From the NCBI GenBank assembly GCA_016870115.1, contig VGCH01000001.1, positions 1-64,000 of the forward strand: a DNA stretch of 64,000 bases, given 5' to 3'. The stretch is from Alphaproteobacteria bacterium (GTDB taxonomy: Bacteria; Pseudomonadota; Alphaproteobacteria; Reyranellales; Reyranellaceae). Position 1 is the stretch's first letter, and the number at the start of each line of letters is the position of its first letter. A model generated the notes under the pieces. It did not search any database. It saw only the letters and a list, made by a program, of their open reading frames with translations, and was not told the DNA's origin. Of the stretch, positions 1 to 10,242 are shown piece after piece. The position numbers and the translations under genes were made by a program.

Positions 1-58
1 TGCATTCGCCGCATGGCCGGCTGCGCTACGCCGATCGGCTTCGCCGGCCACGCTCCAA

Positions 59-469
59 CTAGCGCAACGGCCAACTCTGAACTAGCATTCCATCTGGACC
101 ACTCGATGGGGGCCGATCACGGGCAGGAGGTTCGTAGGCGGCGGGTTGCAGCGCCCGAGCGCGGGTCGCCGGCGACATCGGCGGGTCGGGCGCGCGCGGC
201 GGCGGTGCGCGACGCTGCGGTACGCGATTCACCGGGACGTCTTGCGGCGGCGGGATCGGGTCCTGCTTGCGGGCGAACCAGCCGGTGGGACCACCCGTCC
301 GCTCACCGGACGTCTTGGGCGGCCGAACACGGCCATATTGTTGGGTCGCCGACGGCGGCGGCGGCGCGGGCGCTGGTGCAGACACCGGGGGCGATTGCCG
401 TCCCGGTGCGGGCTTGGTCGCCTCCAGGGCACGGTCGATGGCGCGCAGGCGTTCGAGGGCATCGTCCAC
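59..469 (-). CDS. Possible proline-rich protein, function unknown
   Basis: I do not recognise this protein. The minus-strand frame has the GC-rich third positions of a real gene. It encodes about 136 residues from a GTG at 469: a short amphipathic helix (DDALERLRAIDRALEA), then a proline- and arginine-rich tail with no catalytic motif. It ends with TAG at 59. Its start lies only about 12 bases from the point (481) where tyrosine-kinase homology begins on the other strand, so it may be the remnant of a gene brought here by rearrangement. A plus-strand frame also stays open across it, but that translation is low-complexity and looks like a shadow. Confidence 0.35.
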   Translation of the reverse strand: MDDALERLRAIDRALEATKPAPGRQSPPVSAPAPAPPPPSATQQYGRVRPPKTSGERTGGPTGWFARKQDPIPPPQDVPVNRVPQRRAPPPRAPDPPMSPATRARALQPAAYEPPARDRPPSSGPDGMLVQSWPLR

Positions 470-480
470 CGACCGCCGCG

Positions 481-2526
481 GACGCGCAGATCGCGGTCGA
501 ACCACGCAGCCAGGTAGAGGACGACCCCGCCAAGAGCGTTCCCGGTCAGACCTATACCGATCCGTCGACGATCGTGACGGAAGCCAAGAAAATGACCTCG
601 CCGCTGATCGCCGAGGTCACCGCCCGTCATCTGCGACTCATCGAGAACGCGGCGTTCAATCCCATGCTGGCACCGCCGCCGCCGTCGCGCATCAAGGCGA
701 TGTTCGCGCCGGTGCGTCAGCTGCTTGGCCTTGCCCCGACGACCGAAGGCGCGCCCTCGGCGGCGCAGTTGCGCGAGCGGATCGAGCGTCTGACCCCCGC
801 TGAACACAACGCCCTGTATTCGGACATCTCAAAGGGCGTGGCCGGATGTCTGGCCGCGGTCACCGAAGCCGGCCACCGCGTCGTGACGGTGCGCTGTGTC
901 TCGACCGACCCTAAGGCGGCGGCATTGATCGTCAACAAGACGATCGAGACGTACCTCGGACAACAGACCGACGAGTTCAGCGGCAATCTGCGCAATCGTA
1001 TCAAGCAGACCACCATCGCGGTCGAGGAAGCGCGCGAGCGCATCGTGTCGTCCGAAAAGGAGCTGGCCGAGTATCGCATAAAGCTCAATCTCGGCCCGGA
1101 GGAGAACTCCTCCTCGCTCCAGAAGAACGTGAACGACCTTCGCACCCAGCTGAGCGCCGCCGAGGCCTCCGCGTCGAGCGCCGAGGCGGGCCAACGCCAG
1201 GGCATCACCCAGGATCTGACGTCGGGCAACGTCTTGCGCGCGCAGTGCGCGGAGGCGCAAGCCGAATTCGCGCGCGCCCAGGAAGTGCTGGGACCCGCGC
1301 ATCCCGCCTTTATCGCCGCCCGCAACCGCGTAGGCTCCACCTGCGGGCAGCTCCAGCGGCTCGACACGGCGGGCGAACAACAGATCAGGGCCGCCGCGCG
1401 CGCCAAGCGCGACGAGGTCGAGCGCCTCAAGCGCGACCTGCAGAAAGCCGAGGAGCTCGTCGCGCGCCAGACCGAGAATGCCGTGTCGCTCAAGGCCCTG
1501 CAGGTCGAGGTCGAGACCGCTCGCCAGCACTACACCGCCACCCAGTCGCGGCTGCAGAACCTTGAGCAGCTCGCCGCCCAGCGCATCGTGCCGCAAGCCC
1601 GCCAGCTCAGCTTCGCCGAACCCGCCCGCGTGCCGTTCTCGCCGCGCAAGGATCTGATCACGATGGTCGCCTTCCTCGCCTCGCTTGGCGTCGGGGTCGG
1701 CCTCGCCATCGTGATCGAGCTGATGGATTCGGGCTTCCGCAGCGTGCATCAGCTTGAGGAACAGACCGGCGTGCCGGTGCTGGGCATGATGCCATTCCAG
1801 GCCGGCCGCAGCCGTCGCGGAACCAAGCCCTGGGAGAACATCGTCGAGAAGCCCAATTCGGCCTACGCCGAGGCGCTGCGCACCATCAGAACGGGCATCC
1901 AAATCACCTCTTCCGACGCGCCGCAACGCACCGTCGTGGTTACCTCCTCGGTGCCGGGCGAGGGCAAGACCACGACCGCGATCTCGCTCGCCACGGCGTC
2001 GGCGGCGTCCGGCGCGCGCACGCTGACCATCGACTGCGACATGCGCCAGCCCTCGATGCACACCAACCTCGGCGTCGACAACGATGTCGGCCTGTCGGAG
2101 TTCCTGTCGGGCCAGCGCAGCCTCGAGGAAGTCGTGCGGGTCGAGCCGCGCACCGGGCTTTACTACATCCTGGCCGGCCGCCGGCCGCCCTCGCCGACCG
2201 ATCTGCTCGGCGGCCTGCGCATGCAGCGCCTGCTGCAGCAGCTGGGCGATGCTTTCGAGATGGTCGTTCTCGACTCGCCGCCGATCATGGCGGTGTCTGA
2301 CGCGCTCCTGCTGGTGCGCCAGGCCGACGCCACGCTGTTCGTGGTGCGCTGGGAGAAGACCCGCCGCGATGTGGCGACGGCGGGCGTGAAGATGGTCTAC
2401 GAGGCCGGCGCGCGTCTGGCTGGCCTGGTGCTGACCCAGGTCGATCTGCGCCGTCACGCGCAGTACGACTACACCGACAGCTACGCCTACTACTACCGCG
2501 GCTATAAGCGGTACTACTCCGAATAG
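481..2526 (+). CDS. Polysaccharide tyrosine autokinase (BY-kinase/Wzz), N-terminus missing
   Basis: This is an inner-membrane co-polymerase and tyrosine autokinase that controls export of exopolysaccharide. From 481 the protein matches the periplasmic Wzz part of the family, then a coiled coil (about 1000–1600), a second membrane helix (about 1660–1720) and the cytoplasmic kinase. The kinase shows Walker A (VPGEGKTT, about 1951–1974), Walker A' (TIDCDMRQP, about 2029–2055) and Walker B (VVLDSPP, about 2263–2283). The last 22 residues are a tyrosine cluster, the usual autophosphorylation site. The first cytoplasmic segment and first membrane helix of the family are absent. The frame stays open upstream to 13, but that stretch looks like non-coding shadow. 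GTG at 574 or ATG at 592 are possible starts. It is either a truncated gene or a joint in the assembly. Confidence 0.8.
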   Translation, partial: DAQIAVEPRSQVEDDPAKSVPGQTYTDPSTIVTEAKKMTSPLIAEVTARHLRLIENAAFNPMLAPPPPSRIKAMFAPVRQLLGLAPTTEGAPSAAQLRERIERLTPAEHNALYSDISKGVAGCLAAVTEAGHRVVTVRCVSTDPKAAALIVNKTIETYLGQQTDEFSGNLRNRIKQTTIAVEEARERIVSSEKELAEYRIKLNLGPEENSSSLQKNVNDLRTQLSAAEASASSAEAGQRQGITQDLTSGNVLRAQCAEAQAEFARAQEVLGPAHPAFIAARNRVGSTCGQLQRLDTAGEQQIRAAARAKRDEVERLKRDLQKAEELVARQTENAVSLKALQVEVETARQHYTATQSRLQNLEQLAAQRIVPQARQLSFAEPARVPFSPRKDLITMVAFLASLGVGVGLAIVIELMDSGFRSVHQLEEQTGVPVLGMMPFQAGRSRRGTKPWENIVEKPNSAYAEALRTIRTGIQITSSDAPQRTVVVTSSVPGEGKTTTAISLATASAASGARTLTIDCDMRQPSMHTNLGVDNDVGLSEFLSGQRSLEEVVRVEPRTGLYYILAGRRPPSPTDLLGGLRMQRLLQQLGDAFEMVVLDSPPIMAVSDALLLVRQADATLFVVRWEKTRRDVATAGVKMVYEAGARLAGLVLTQVDLRRHAQYDYTDSYAYYYRGYKRYYSE

Positions 2527-2536
2527 GGCGCAACCG

Positions 2537-3283
2537 GTGTCGATCGTCGACGCCGGTCCGGCGCCCGAACCGCCCGCCGAACCCGCACCCCGGCGACCGG
2601 TCCTGCGGCTCGCGGTCACGATCGTCAGCGTCTTGGCCGGCCTGCTGTTGGTCGCGCTCGCGATCCCGCGGCTGGGCGCCGCCCTCGACCTCGCCTCCGC
2701 CAAGCCGACCTACGACCGGCTGCAGCGCGGCGATACGACGGTCGACGACGCGGCGCTCCAGGCCGCCATTGCGTCGATGACCAGCGCCTTCCGCCGCTCG
2801 GGTGAACCGAACTATGGCGTGATGCTCGCCTATCTGCAGCTCGCGGCGGCCGACCGCGCCTCGGCCGATCGCGCCCGCGCCGAGCGCCATCTCGACGAGG
2901 CGATCGCCACGACGCGCGAGACCGTGCGCGTTTCGCCGGCCAACGTGCTGGCCTGGCTGATGCTGGCGATGGCGCTGGAGTCCAAGGACCCGCGCGATCC
3001 CGCGGCGGTCGCCGCGCTGACACGCGCTGTCCATGTCGGTCCCTATGATGCGCGCATGTCGGCCTATCGGGTCGCGCTGGCCATGCGCCAGTGGAATCGG
3101 CTCGATGCCTCGACACGCCGGCTCGTCAGCGCGCAGATCCTGCGCTACGCCACCAACGATCCGCGTTATCTGGCCGCGATGGCCCGCGAGTCGTTCGGGC
3201 TGCCCACGGTGCACGAGGCGCTACGCGGCCAGCCCGAGCTCAAGGCGCGCTTCGACGCCGCCTATCTGGCAAAACCGCGCTGA
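2537..3283 (+). CDS. Single-pass membrane protein with TPR-like helices, unknown function
   Basis: This protein of 248 residues starts at GTG 2537, 10 bases after the kinase stop, so it is probably co-transcribed with it. It has a proline-rich cytoplasmic start, one hydrophobic helix at about residues 25–48, and then an alanine/arginine-rich all-helical region (about 55–245) that resembles tetratricopeptide repeats without a clear consensus. Small TPR-like membrane proteins are common in exopolysaccharide loci, which suggests a structural role in the same machinery. That role rests on context only. Confidence 0.65.
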   Translation: MSIVDAGPAPEPPAEPAPRRPVLRLAVTIVSVLAGLLLVALAIPRLGAALDLASAKPTYDRLQRGDTTVDDAALQAAIASMTSAFRRSGEPNYGVMLAYLQLAAADRASADRARAERHLDEAIATTRETVRVSPANVLAWLMLAMALESKDPRDPAAVAALTRAVHVGPYDARMSAYRVALAMRQWNRLDASTRRLVSAQILRYATNDPRYLAAMARESFGLPTVHEALRGQPELKARFDAAYLAKPR

Positions 3284-3289
3284 GCTTCG

Positions 3290-4576
3290 TCAGCGGGCGC
3301 CAAACGCGCGCTTCAGCTCCGGGACGAGATCCAGCCGTTCCCACGAGAAGCCGCCGTCCTTGTCGGGCTTGCGGCCGAAATGGCCGTAGGCCGCGGTGCG
3401 CTGATAGATCGGCTTGTTGAGCTGCAGGCTGCGACGGATGTTGGTCGGGCGCAGCGGGAACACGTCGGACAGAACCTTCGCCAGCTTGCCCTCGTCGACC
3501 CGGCCGGTGCCTTCGGTGTTGACGTAGACCGACATCGGATCGGCGACACCGATGGCGTAGGCGACCTGAATCAGGCAGCGGTCGGCGAGACCGGCGGCCA
3601 CCACGTTCTTGGCGAGGTAGCGCGCGGCATAGGCCGCCGAGCGATCGACCTTGGTCGGGTCCTTGCCCGAGAAGGCGCCGCCGCCATGCGGGGCGTAGCC
3701 GCCATAGGTGTCGACGATGATCTTGCGGCCGGTGAGGCCGCAGTCGCCGTCGGGGCCACCGACCACGAAATTGCCCGTCGGGTTGACGAAGAAGTCGGCG
3801 GCCTTCTTCGGCATCCAGCCCGCCGGCAGCGACTTCGCGACGTGGCCCGCGATCATCTCGCGGATCAGGCCGGAGCTGTACTTGCGGCCCTTGGCGTTGG
3901 CCTCGCGATGCTGGGTCGAGACCACGACCTTGGTGGCGCCCACCGCCTTGCCGTCGACGTAACGCACCGTCACCTGGCTCTTGGCGTCGGGCTGCAGGTC
4001 GGGTAGCTCGCCGGACCGGCGCGCCTTGCTCAGCACCTCGAGGATCTTGTGGCTGAAATAGATCGGCGCCGGCATGAACGAGTTCTTCTCGTACGCCTCG
4101 CTGTCGCGGCAGGCGAAGCCGAACATCAAGCCCTGGTCGCCCGCGCCCTCCTGCTCGCCGAGATTGCCGCCCTTCTTCTTGGCATCGACGCCCATGGCGA
4201 TATCGGGCGACTGGCCGTGCAGCAGCACCTCGACGTCGGCGCCATGCCAGCTGAAACCGTCCTGGTCGTAGCCGATCTCGTGCACGACCTTGCGGGCGAT
4301 CTCGGTGATGGCCTCACGGTTCACCACCGTGTGGCCGCCGTACTTGCGCATGTAGGGAGCGGCCGCCCGCCCCTCGCCCGCGATCACGATCTTGTTGGTA
4401 GTGACCAGCGTCTCGCAGCCCAGCCGGGTATTGGCATGGCTGTCGTCGGCGATGCCGAGCTTCACGTCGTTAGCGATGAACGCGTCCAGGATGGCGTCCG
4501 AGATCTGGTCGCTGACCTTGTCCGGATGGCCTTCGGAAACCGATTCGCTGGTGAAAAGATAGTCCTTGAGCGCCAT
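3290..4576 (-). CDS. metK: S-adenosylmethionine synthetase
   Basis: The enzyme makes S-adenosylmethionine from methionine and ATP in the cytoplasm. The protein has 428 residues and carries the family signatures: GHPDK at 16–20, GAGDQG at 144–149, and the glycine-rich phosphate loop with [19 protein letters not shown] at 298–316. It is longer than the E. coli enzyme (about 384), mainly through inserts near 130–140 and 185–200. The ATG at 4576 follows a good ribosome site (GGGAGG). A SAM-II-like riboswitch lies about 50 bases upstream, so the gene is probably shut down by its own product. The trmB gene that often follows metK in this class is absent. Confidence 0.97.
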   Translation of the reverse strand: MALKDYLFTSESVSEGHPDKVSDQISDAILDAFIANDVKLGIADDSHANTRLGCETLVTTNKIVIAGEGRAAAPYMRKYGGHTVVNREAITEIARKVVHEIGYDQDGFSWHGADVEVLLHGQSPDIAMGVDAKKKGGNLGEQEGAGDQGLMFGFACRDSEAYEKNSFMPAPIYFSHKILEVLSKARRSGELPDLQPDAKSQVTVRYVDGKAVGATKVVVSTQHREANAKGRKYSSGLIREMIAGHVAKSLPAGWMPKKAADFFVNPTGNFVVGGPDGDCGLTGRKIIVDTYGGYAPHGGGAFSGKDPTKVDRSAAYAARYLAKNVVAAGLADRCLIQVAYAIGVADPMSVYVNTEGTGRVDEGKLAKVLSDVFPLRPTNIRRSLQLNKPIYQRTAAYGHFGRKPDKDGGFSWERLDLVPELKRAFGAR

Positions 4577-4627
4577 GCCGCCCTCCCAAAATCGCTGGAC
4601 TCCGGGACAGGGCGCCGCGCGCCTTTC

Positions 4628-4680
4628 TCCGGCTTAGCCTTTGGTTCGCGGTGGCAAGTCGTCCAAATCCGTCCGCGGCG
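4628..4680 (-). promoter_or_regulatory. SAM-II-like riboswitch in the metK leader
   Basis: Read on the minus strand, CGCGG (4677–4673) pairs with CCGCG (4651–4647) and closes a loop that contains GAUUUGG and CUUGCC. The loop segment CUUGCC (4658–4653) can pair with the downstream GGCUAAG (4639–4633) with one bulged U, making an H-type pseudoknot. SAM-II RNAs share this layout and the conserved pieces GAUUU, UUGC and GCUAA. The element sits between the XRE terminator and the metK ribosome site, where a SAM sensor would be expected. It could belong to the related SAM-V class instead. Assignment is by eye from known consensus features. Confidence 0.75.
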
Positions 4681-4738
4681 ACGCCGACCCTCGGCGCCGC
4701 GCCGTCAAGAACCCCAAACGGTCCCGAAAATCAAGGGT

Positions 4739-4758
4739 CTCGCCGCAAACGCGGCGAG
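4739..4758 (-). terminator. Hairpin terminator of the XRE gene
   Basis: An 8-bp perfect stem (CTCGCCGC/GCGGCGAG) with a 4-base loop lies 4 bases past the XRE stop codon. On the minus strand it is followed by a modestly T-rich stretch ending in GATTTTC. It would end the lnt–XRE transcript and separate it from the riboswitch-controlled metK unit. Confidence 0.6.
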
Positions 4759-4762
4759 CCGG

Positions 4763-5221
4763 TCACTTGCCCTTCTTGGCGCCGCCCAGCATTTCGGCGT
4801 GGCTGGCGACGCCCACGGCCTTGACCATCTCGAAGATGCGCTTGCGCACCCGCGCCTCTCGGATCTTGTAGTAGCCGCGCACCAATTCGAGGGTCTCGCG
4901 CTTGATCAGCGGATCCTTCTCCTGCTCGAACGGCGTGCCGACCTCGCCGAAGCCCTTGCGGCCACGGCCCGACATCGGGCGGCCCGCCAGAGCGTTGGCC
5001 GGCATTTCCTCGAAGAAGTACGACACCGGCACGTCCAGCACCTTGGCGAACTCGAACAGACGGCTGGAGCCGATGCGGTTGGACCCGCGCTCGTACTTCT
5101 GGATCTGCTGGAACGTCAGTCCGACCGCCGTGCCCAGCCGCTCCTGGCTCATGCCGAGCAACGTGCGACGCTGCCGCATACGAGCGCCCACATGGACATC
5201 AACGGGGTGCGATCTTGCCAT
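4763..5221 (-). CDS. XRE-family transcriptional regulator
   Basis: This 152-residue cytoplasmic regulator has an N-terminal Cro/C1-type helix-turn-helix at about residues 12–68, with the recognition helix in LTFQQIQKYERGSNRI. The C-terminal half is charged and helical and has no known ligand fold. It belongs to the small XRE regulators found between lnt and metK in many alphaproteobacteria. Its target genes are not known from the sequence. It lies 176 bases downstream of lnt, far enough to have its own promoter. Confidence 0.88.
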   Translation of the reverse strand: MARSHPVDVHVGARMRQRRTLLGMSQERLGTAVGLTFQQIQKYERGSNRIGSSRLFEFAKVLDVPVSYFFEEMPANALAGRPMSGRGRKGFGEVGTPFEQEKDPLIKRETLELVRGYYKIREARVRKRIFEMVKAVGVASHAEMLGGAKKGK

Positions 5222-5397
5222 GGCGTGTTCCCTGCCTCAGTCGGTTCAGGCCGCGCGGCCCGAAGGAAAGAAAGTTGCGGTGCGGACAATTCGGACCGTC
5301 CTGCCCGCTCCAATATGCCCCTACCGCGAGTCGGCATAGGCTTCTGGCAAGGACATTGCAAGAAGCAGTTAGGGAGTTCGAACAGCGATATTGTCCT

Positions 5398-6900
5398 TTA
5401 TCGACTGCGTTCAGCCACCCTGCGACTTCGCACGGAGAGGGCGAGTCCCAGCGCTGCAATGATCGCGAGCAGTGAAAAGTCGCCAAGTCGCGCATAGGGG
5501 GTGGCGGCCCGTGCCGCCGGCAGGACGTGGTCGATGATCCCCTCCCGCTCCATGCCGAGGCTGGCAAGGATTCGGCCATAGGGATCGATCACCGCGGAGA
5601 TACCCGTATTGGCCGCCCGCATCATCGGCAGCCCCTCCTCGATCGCCCTCAACCGTGCGCTGGCGAGATGCTGGTGCGGTCCACTGGAAAGGCCGAACCA
5701 GGCGTCATTGGTGATGTTGAGCAGCCAGCGCGAGCGACCATCGGCACCCGCGACCGCCCCCGGGAAAATCACCTCGTAGCAAATGATCGGCGAAAACGCG
5801 GGCAGCCCCGCGACGGTGAGGGTCGTCGGACCCGGGCCAGCCTCGAACGAGCCGCGTCCGATGAAGCCGGCAACCGGGGTGAGCTGTTTGCGCAACGGCA
5901 CATACTCGCCGAGCGGCACCAGATGTGCCTTGTCGTAGCTCGCCGCGATCTTTCCCTCGCCATCGATCGCCAACAGCGAATTCCAGACCGCCGTCAACGC
6001 CCGCGACTCCGCCCGAGGCGCGCCGGCGAGCAGCCAGCCACCGGGAGGCGCGGCGGTCGCCATCAGTGCCGGTCCCTCGGTATCGGGCGTGACGATGAAG
6101 GGCACCGCGGTTTCCGGCCAGATGACCGCGGCCAATCCCTCCCAGCCGTCAGCGCGGCTGAGGGTCATCAATCTGGCGAAGTGCTTGGCCCGCGCCTCGG
6201 GTCGCCACTTTTCTCCCTGCGCGATGTTGGGCTGCACGATGCGCAGCTTCGGCCCGTCGAGGCGGGCGGGCTCCATCACCCAGACCCCCGCCGCCCCCGC
6301 GCCCACCAAAGCCGCCAGCGCGACCGCCGAGGCCCGCCATCCGGCGGCCGGCGCCGCCAGCACAAGGAAGGTGAAAACACCCAAGCCATAGACTCCGACC
6401 AGCGCGGCGCCCTGCAAGAGCGGCTCGGCGAAGACGAAGACGTGAGCCAGCGGGTTCCACGGATAGCCGCTCAGGATGTGGCCGCGCAGCCACTCGCCCG
6501 CCATCCAGAGGAGTGCGAGCAGCACCAGCCGGCGCCACCTGATACCAAGGTGCGGTCGGCGGAGGGCGGCCCATCGCGCCCCCGCCGCGGCGAGCGCGGG
6601 AAAGAGGCCCAGGATCGCCGCGAGCCCAACGACAATCGGCGGACCAGCGAGCGCCCATTGCGCGGGAGGCACGAAGAACGCCTCGATGATCCAGTAGGAG
6701 CCGATGGCGAAATGGCCGAAGCCCCAGCCCCAGCCCCGCCAGAACGCGGCCCGGGGCGTCGTCGCGCGATCCCACAGCCAGACATAGGCCAGCAACCCCA
6801 GCACGCCGAGCGGCAGCCAGTGCCAGGGCGGCATGGCGAGGCCGGTCGCCACTCCTCCCGCAACCGCCGCGAGGGCGGCGCGCCAGCCGGTCAGGGTCAC
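5398..6900 (-). CDS. lnt: Apolipoprotein N-acyltransferase
   Basis: Lnt adds the third acyl chain to lipoproteins at the periplasmic face of the inner membrane. The 500-residue protein has an N-terminal block of about six membrane helices (residues 7–200), a nitrilase-like periplasmic domain (about 215–460) and a last helix near 475–490. The catalytic triad is visible as Glu263 (WPETAVPF), Lys324 (YDKAHLVPLGEYVP) and Cys374 (IICYE). The start is GTG at 6900, 8 bases after the corC stop, which points to one operon. The order corC–lnt is widely conserved in proteobacteria. Confidence 0.96.
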   Translation of the reverse strand: MTLTGWRAALAAVAGGVATGLAMPPWHWLPLGVLGLLAYVWLWDRATTPRAAFWRGWGWGFGHFAIGSYWIIEAFFVPPAQWALAGPPIVVGLAAILGLFPALAAAGARWAALRRPHLGIRWRRLVLLALLWMAGEWLRGHILSGYPWNPLAHVFVFAEPLLQGAALVGVYGLGVFTFLVLAAPAAGWRASAVALAALVGAGAAGVWVMEPARLDGPKLRIVQPNIAQGEKWRPEARAKHFARLMTLSRADGWEGLAAVIWPETAVPFIVTPDTEGPALMATAAPPGGWLLAGAPRAESRALTAVWNSLLAIDGEGKIAASYDKAHLVPLGEYVPLRKQLTPVAGFIGRGSFEAGPGPTTLTVAGLPAFSPIICYEVIFPGAVAGADGRSRWLLNITNDAWFGLSSGPHQHLASARLRAIEEGLPMMRAANTGISAVIDPYGRILASLGMEREGIIDHVLPAARAATPYARLGDFSLLAIIAALGLALSVRSRRVAERSR

Positions 6901-6908
6901 GCGATCCG

Positions 6909-7862
6909 TCAGACCGCGGCGGGCGGCGTCGGCGCGGGTCGCACGCGCAAGCGGCGGATGCGGCGCGGGTCGACGTCCAGCACTTCGAACTCGACGCCCG
7001 AGGGGTGACGAACCACCTCGCCGCGTTCGGGAATGCGCCCGAGCAGAGAGAAGATGAGGCCGCCCACGGTGTCGACTTCGCGGCGTTCATCGTCGGAGAC
7101 GACCGGCCCGATTTCGCGCTCCAGCAGCTCGACCGGTGTGCGGCCGTTGGCGTCGATCGAGCCGTCGCCGCGCCGCTTGAAGGTCGGCGGCTGGGCGACG
7201 TCGTGCTCGTCTTCGATCTCGCCCACGATCTCCTCGACCAGATCCTCGATGGTGAGCAGGCCGTCGGTGCCACCGAATTCGTCGACCACCAGCGCCATGT
7301 GGGTGCGCGAGCGGCGCATATCGAGCAGCATATCGAGCACCGGCAGGGTCGGCGCCACGAACACCACGCGCCGCAATATGTCGCGCAGGTTGAAGGTCTT
7401 GGTCGTGCCCCAGTAGGCCAGCACGTCCTTGATGTGAATCATGCCGATCGTGTCGTCGAGCGACTCGCGATAGACCGGATAGCGCGAGTGCGCCTCGGCC
7501 TGGATGACACGCACCACATCGTCGAGCGGGGTGTCGGCGGCGATGCCGACGATGTCGGCGCGCGGCACCATCACGTCCGCCACCGTCTTGCCGCGCAGCT
7601 TCAGGATATTGGCCAGCAGGACCCGCTGGTCCTCGCTGATCGGGCTGTCGGCGGCCGGCGGCGTCTCGATCAGCTCGGCGATCGCGTCGCGGACGACCTC
7701 TTCCTTGTTGCGCCGGCGCAGGCGCCGCAGCAGGCCGCGCACCAGACCCGCACCGCCTCCCTGGGCTGGCCCCGACGCGGTGGAGCGCGGGGCCGTCGTC
7801 ATCCCGACCGGATCCGGGCCCTGAGGGCCCGGCCGGGGACTGTGCGCTGTGGAGTCCGGCAT
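6909..7862 (-). CDS. CBS-pair CorC/YbeX-type protein
   Basis: The 317-residue protein belongs to the CorC/HlyC group, linked to magnesium and cobalt export and to ribosome maturation because of its conserved place beside ybeY. It has a variable N-terminus (1–65), two CBS domains (about 75–200, starting at [20 protein letters not shown]), and a C-terminal CorC_HlyC domain (about 215–310). No membrane helix is seen, so it is cytoplasmic or peripheral. The start is ATG 7862. The divergent aldo/keto reductase begins 50 bases away, so the two share a promoter region. Confidence 0.92.
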   Translation of the reverse strand: MPDSTAHSPRPGPQGPDPVGMTTAPRSTASGPAQGGGAGLVRGLLRRLRRRNKEEVVRDAIAELIETPPAADSPISEDQRVLLANILKLRGKTVADVMVPRADIVGIAADTPLDDVVRVIQAEAHSRYPVYRESLDDTIGMIHIKDVLAYWGTTKTFNLRDILRRVVFVAPTLPVLDMLLDMRRSRTHMALVVDEFGGTDGLLTIEDLVEEIVGEIEDEHDVAQPPTFKRRGDGSIDANGRTPVELLEREIGPVVSDDERREVDTVGGLIFSLLGRIPERGEVVRHPSGVEFEVLDVDPRRIRRLRVRPAPTPPAAV

Positions 7863-7912
7863 GGCGCCTAGGATAGGCTAACCGGCCCACGTTGCAACGA
7901 GGAGTGTTCTCG

Positions 7913-8743
7913 ATGCGTTCCTATCGCCTACCCTCCGGCGGCTCGATCCCGGCGCTCGGTCTCGGGACGTGGCGGATGGGCGAGAACGCCAGAACCGCCG
8001 AAGCGGAGTTGGCCGCACTGCGGGCCGGGCTTGAAGGCGGGTGCCGGTTGATCGACACCGCCGAGATGTACGGCGAGGGTGGCGCGGAGACGCTGGTCGG
8101 TCGGGCGATCGCCGGCCGCCGCGACGAGGTGTTCGTCGTGAGCAAGGTCTATCCCCACAACGCCTCGCGGAAGGGGACGGTCGCGGCCTGCGAGCGCAGC
8201 CTCAAGCGGCTGGGCACCGACCGGATCGACCTCTATCTGCTGCACTGGCGCGGCACCGTGCCACTCGCCGAGACCTTCGAGGCACTCGCCGGCCTGCGCG
8301 CGGCAGGCAAGATCGTCGACTTCGGCGTGAGCAATTTCGATGTCGCCGACATGGAGACGTCGGCGACGTTGGCGAGCGGCGCCGTCGCGACCAACCAGGT
8401 GCTCTATGCCGCGAGCCGGCGCGGGCCGGACTACGATCTGTTGCCCTGGTTGCAGGCGCGCGGCATCCCGATGATGGCCTACTCGCCGCTCGATCAGGGA
8501 TCGCTGCTCGTCGACGCAAAGTTCCGGCGTATCGCGGCATCGGCCGCGATCACTCCCGCGCAGCTTGCCATCGCATGGACGCTCTCGCGGGATGGCGTGG
8601 TGTCTATTCCCAAGACCGGCCGTGCCGAGCGTATCGGCGAGCTGCTGGCGGCGGGCGCGATCACGCTCTCGCCAGAAACACTGGCGGCGGTCGACGCGAC
8701 CTTCCCGCCGCCCCGGCGCAAGGTCCCGCTGGAGATGACCTGA
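7913..8743 (+). CDS. Aldo/keto reductase
   Basis: This is a 276-residue NADPH-dependent carbonyl reductase of the aldo/keto reductase superfamily. The catalytic tetrad is visible: Asp in [10 protein letters not shown], Tyr five residues on, Lys in VVSKVYP and His in DLYLLHW. The frame opens at a TTG at 7892, but I chose ATG 7913 because GAGGAG sits at the right spacing before it. Its substrate cannot be told. The gene points against the conserved corC–ybeY block and breaks it, so it is probably a later insertion. A palindromic repeat lies just after its stop. Confidence 0.92.
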   Translation: MRSYRLPSGGSIPALGLGTWRMGENARTAEAELAALRAGLEGGCRLIDTAEMYGEGGAETLVGRAIAGRRDEVFVVSKVYPHNASRKGTVAACERSLKRLGTDRIDLYLLHWRGTVPLAETFEALAGLRAAGKIVDFGVSNFDVADMETSATLASGAVATNQVLYAASRRGPDYDLLPWLQARGIPMMAYSPLDQGSLLVDAKFRRIAASAAITPAQLAIAWTLSRDGVVSIPKTGRAERIGELLAAGAITLSPETLAAVDATFPPPRRKVPLEMT

Positions 8744-8754
8744 CCGCGGCGGGT

Positions 8755-8810
8755 GTGTTGGCGTTCAGACGGAACCCCTGAGCGGCTCCGTCTCAGCCGA
8801 CAACACTCTA
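8755..8810. repeat. CTAG-type palindromic repeat, short copy
   Basis: A 56-bp imperfect palindrome runs from GTGTTGGCG to GCCGACAACAC, with inner arms ACGGA/TCCGT. It matches the right half of the longer copy at 31657–31778. It fills the gap between two convergent genes, and its last bases (AACACTCTA) contain the ybeY stop codon. Confidence 0.6.
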
Positions 8811-9261
8811 TCGCGCCGGCGCGTAGGGATCGGGAATGCCGAGGCGGGCGAGCAGGCGCGTTTCGAGCGCTTCCATGATCAGCGCGTCAGCGTCGCGCTC
8901 ATGGTCGTAGCCCAGCAAATGCAGCGTGCCGTGCATCACCAGATGCGTGAGATGCTGATCGAGCGTCTTGCGTTGGGCGCGGGCTTCGCGCGCCACCGTC
9001 TCGCGCGCCAACACGATGTCGCCCAGCGGCTGGCGACGGCCCGACGGGTAGGACAAGACGTTGGTCGGCTTGTCAAAGCCGCGGTCGCGCCGGTTCAGCG
9101 CCTGCACGGCCGCGTCGTCAGCAAGGGCCACGACGAGCGTCTGTCGCCCGCGCCGGCGTGCGCCGCTGAGGGCGGTCCGCGCCGCGCGACGTACGATCTT
9201 CGCCACGTCCGGCAACGCGCGGCGCCAGCCCGGATCGGCCAGCACCACCGCACAGACAAGC

Positions 9262-10238
<977 letters not shown>

Positions 10239-10242
<4 letters not shown>

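Noticed and set aside
829-2703. Long minus-strand frame opposite the tyrosine kinase
   Set aside because: It lies antisense to clear kinase motifs and its translation is histidine- and arginine-rich without any domain, as expected for a GC-rich shadow.
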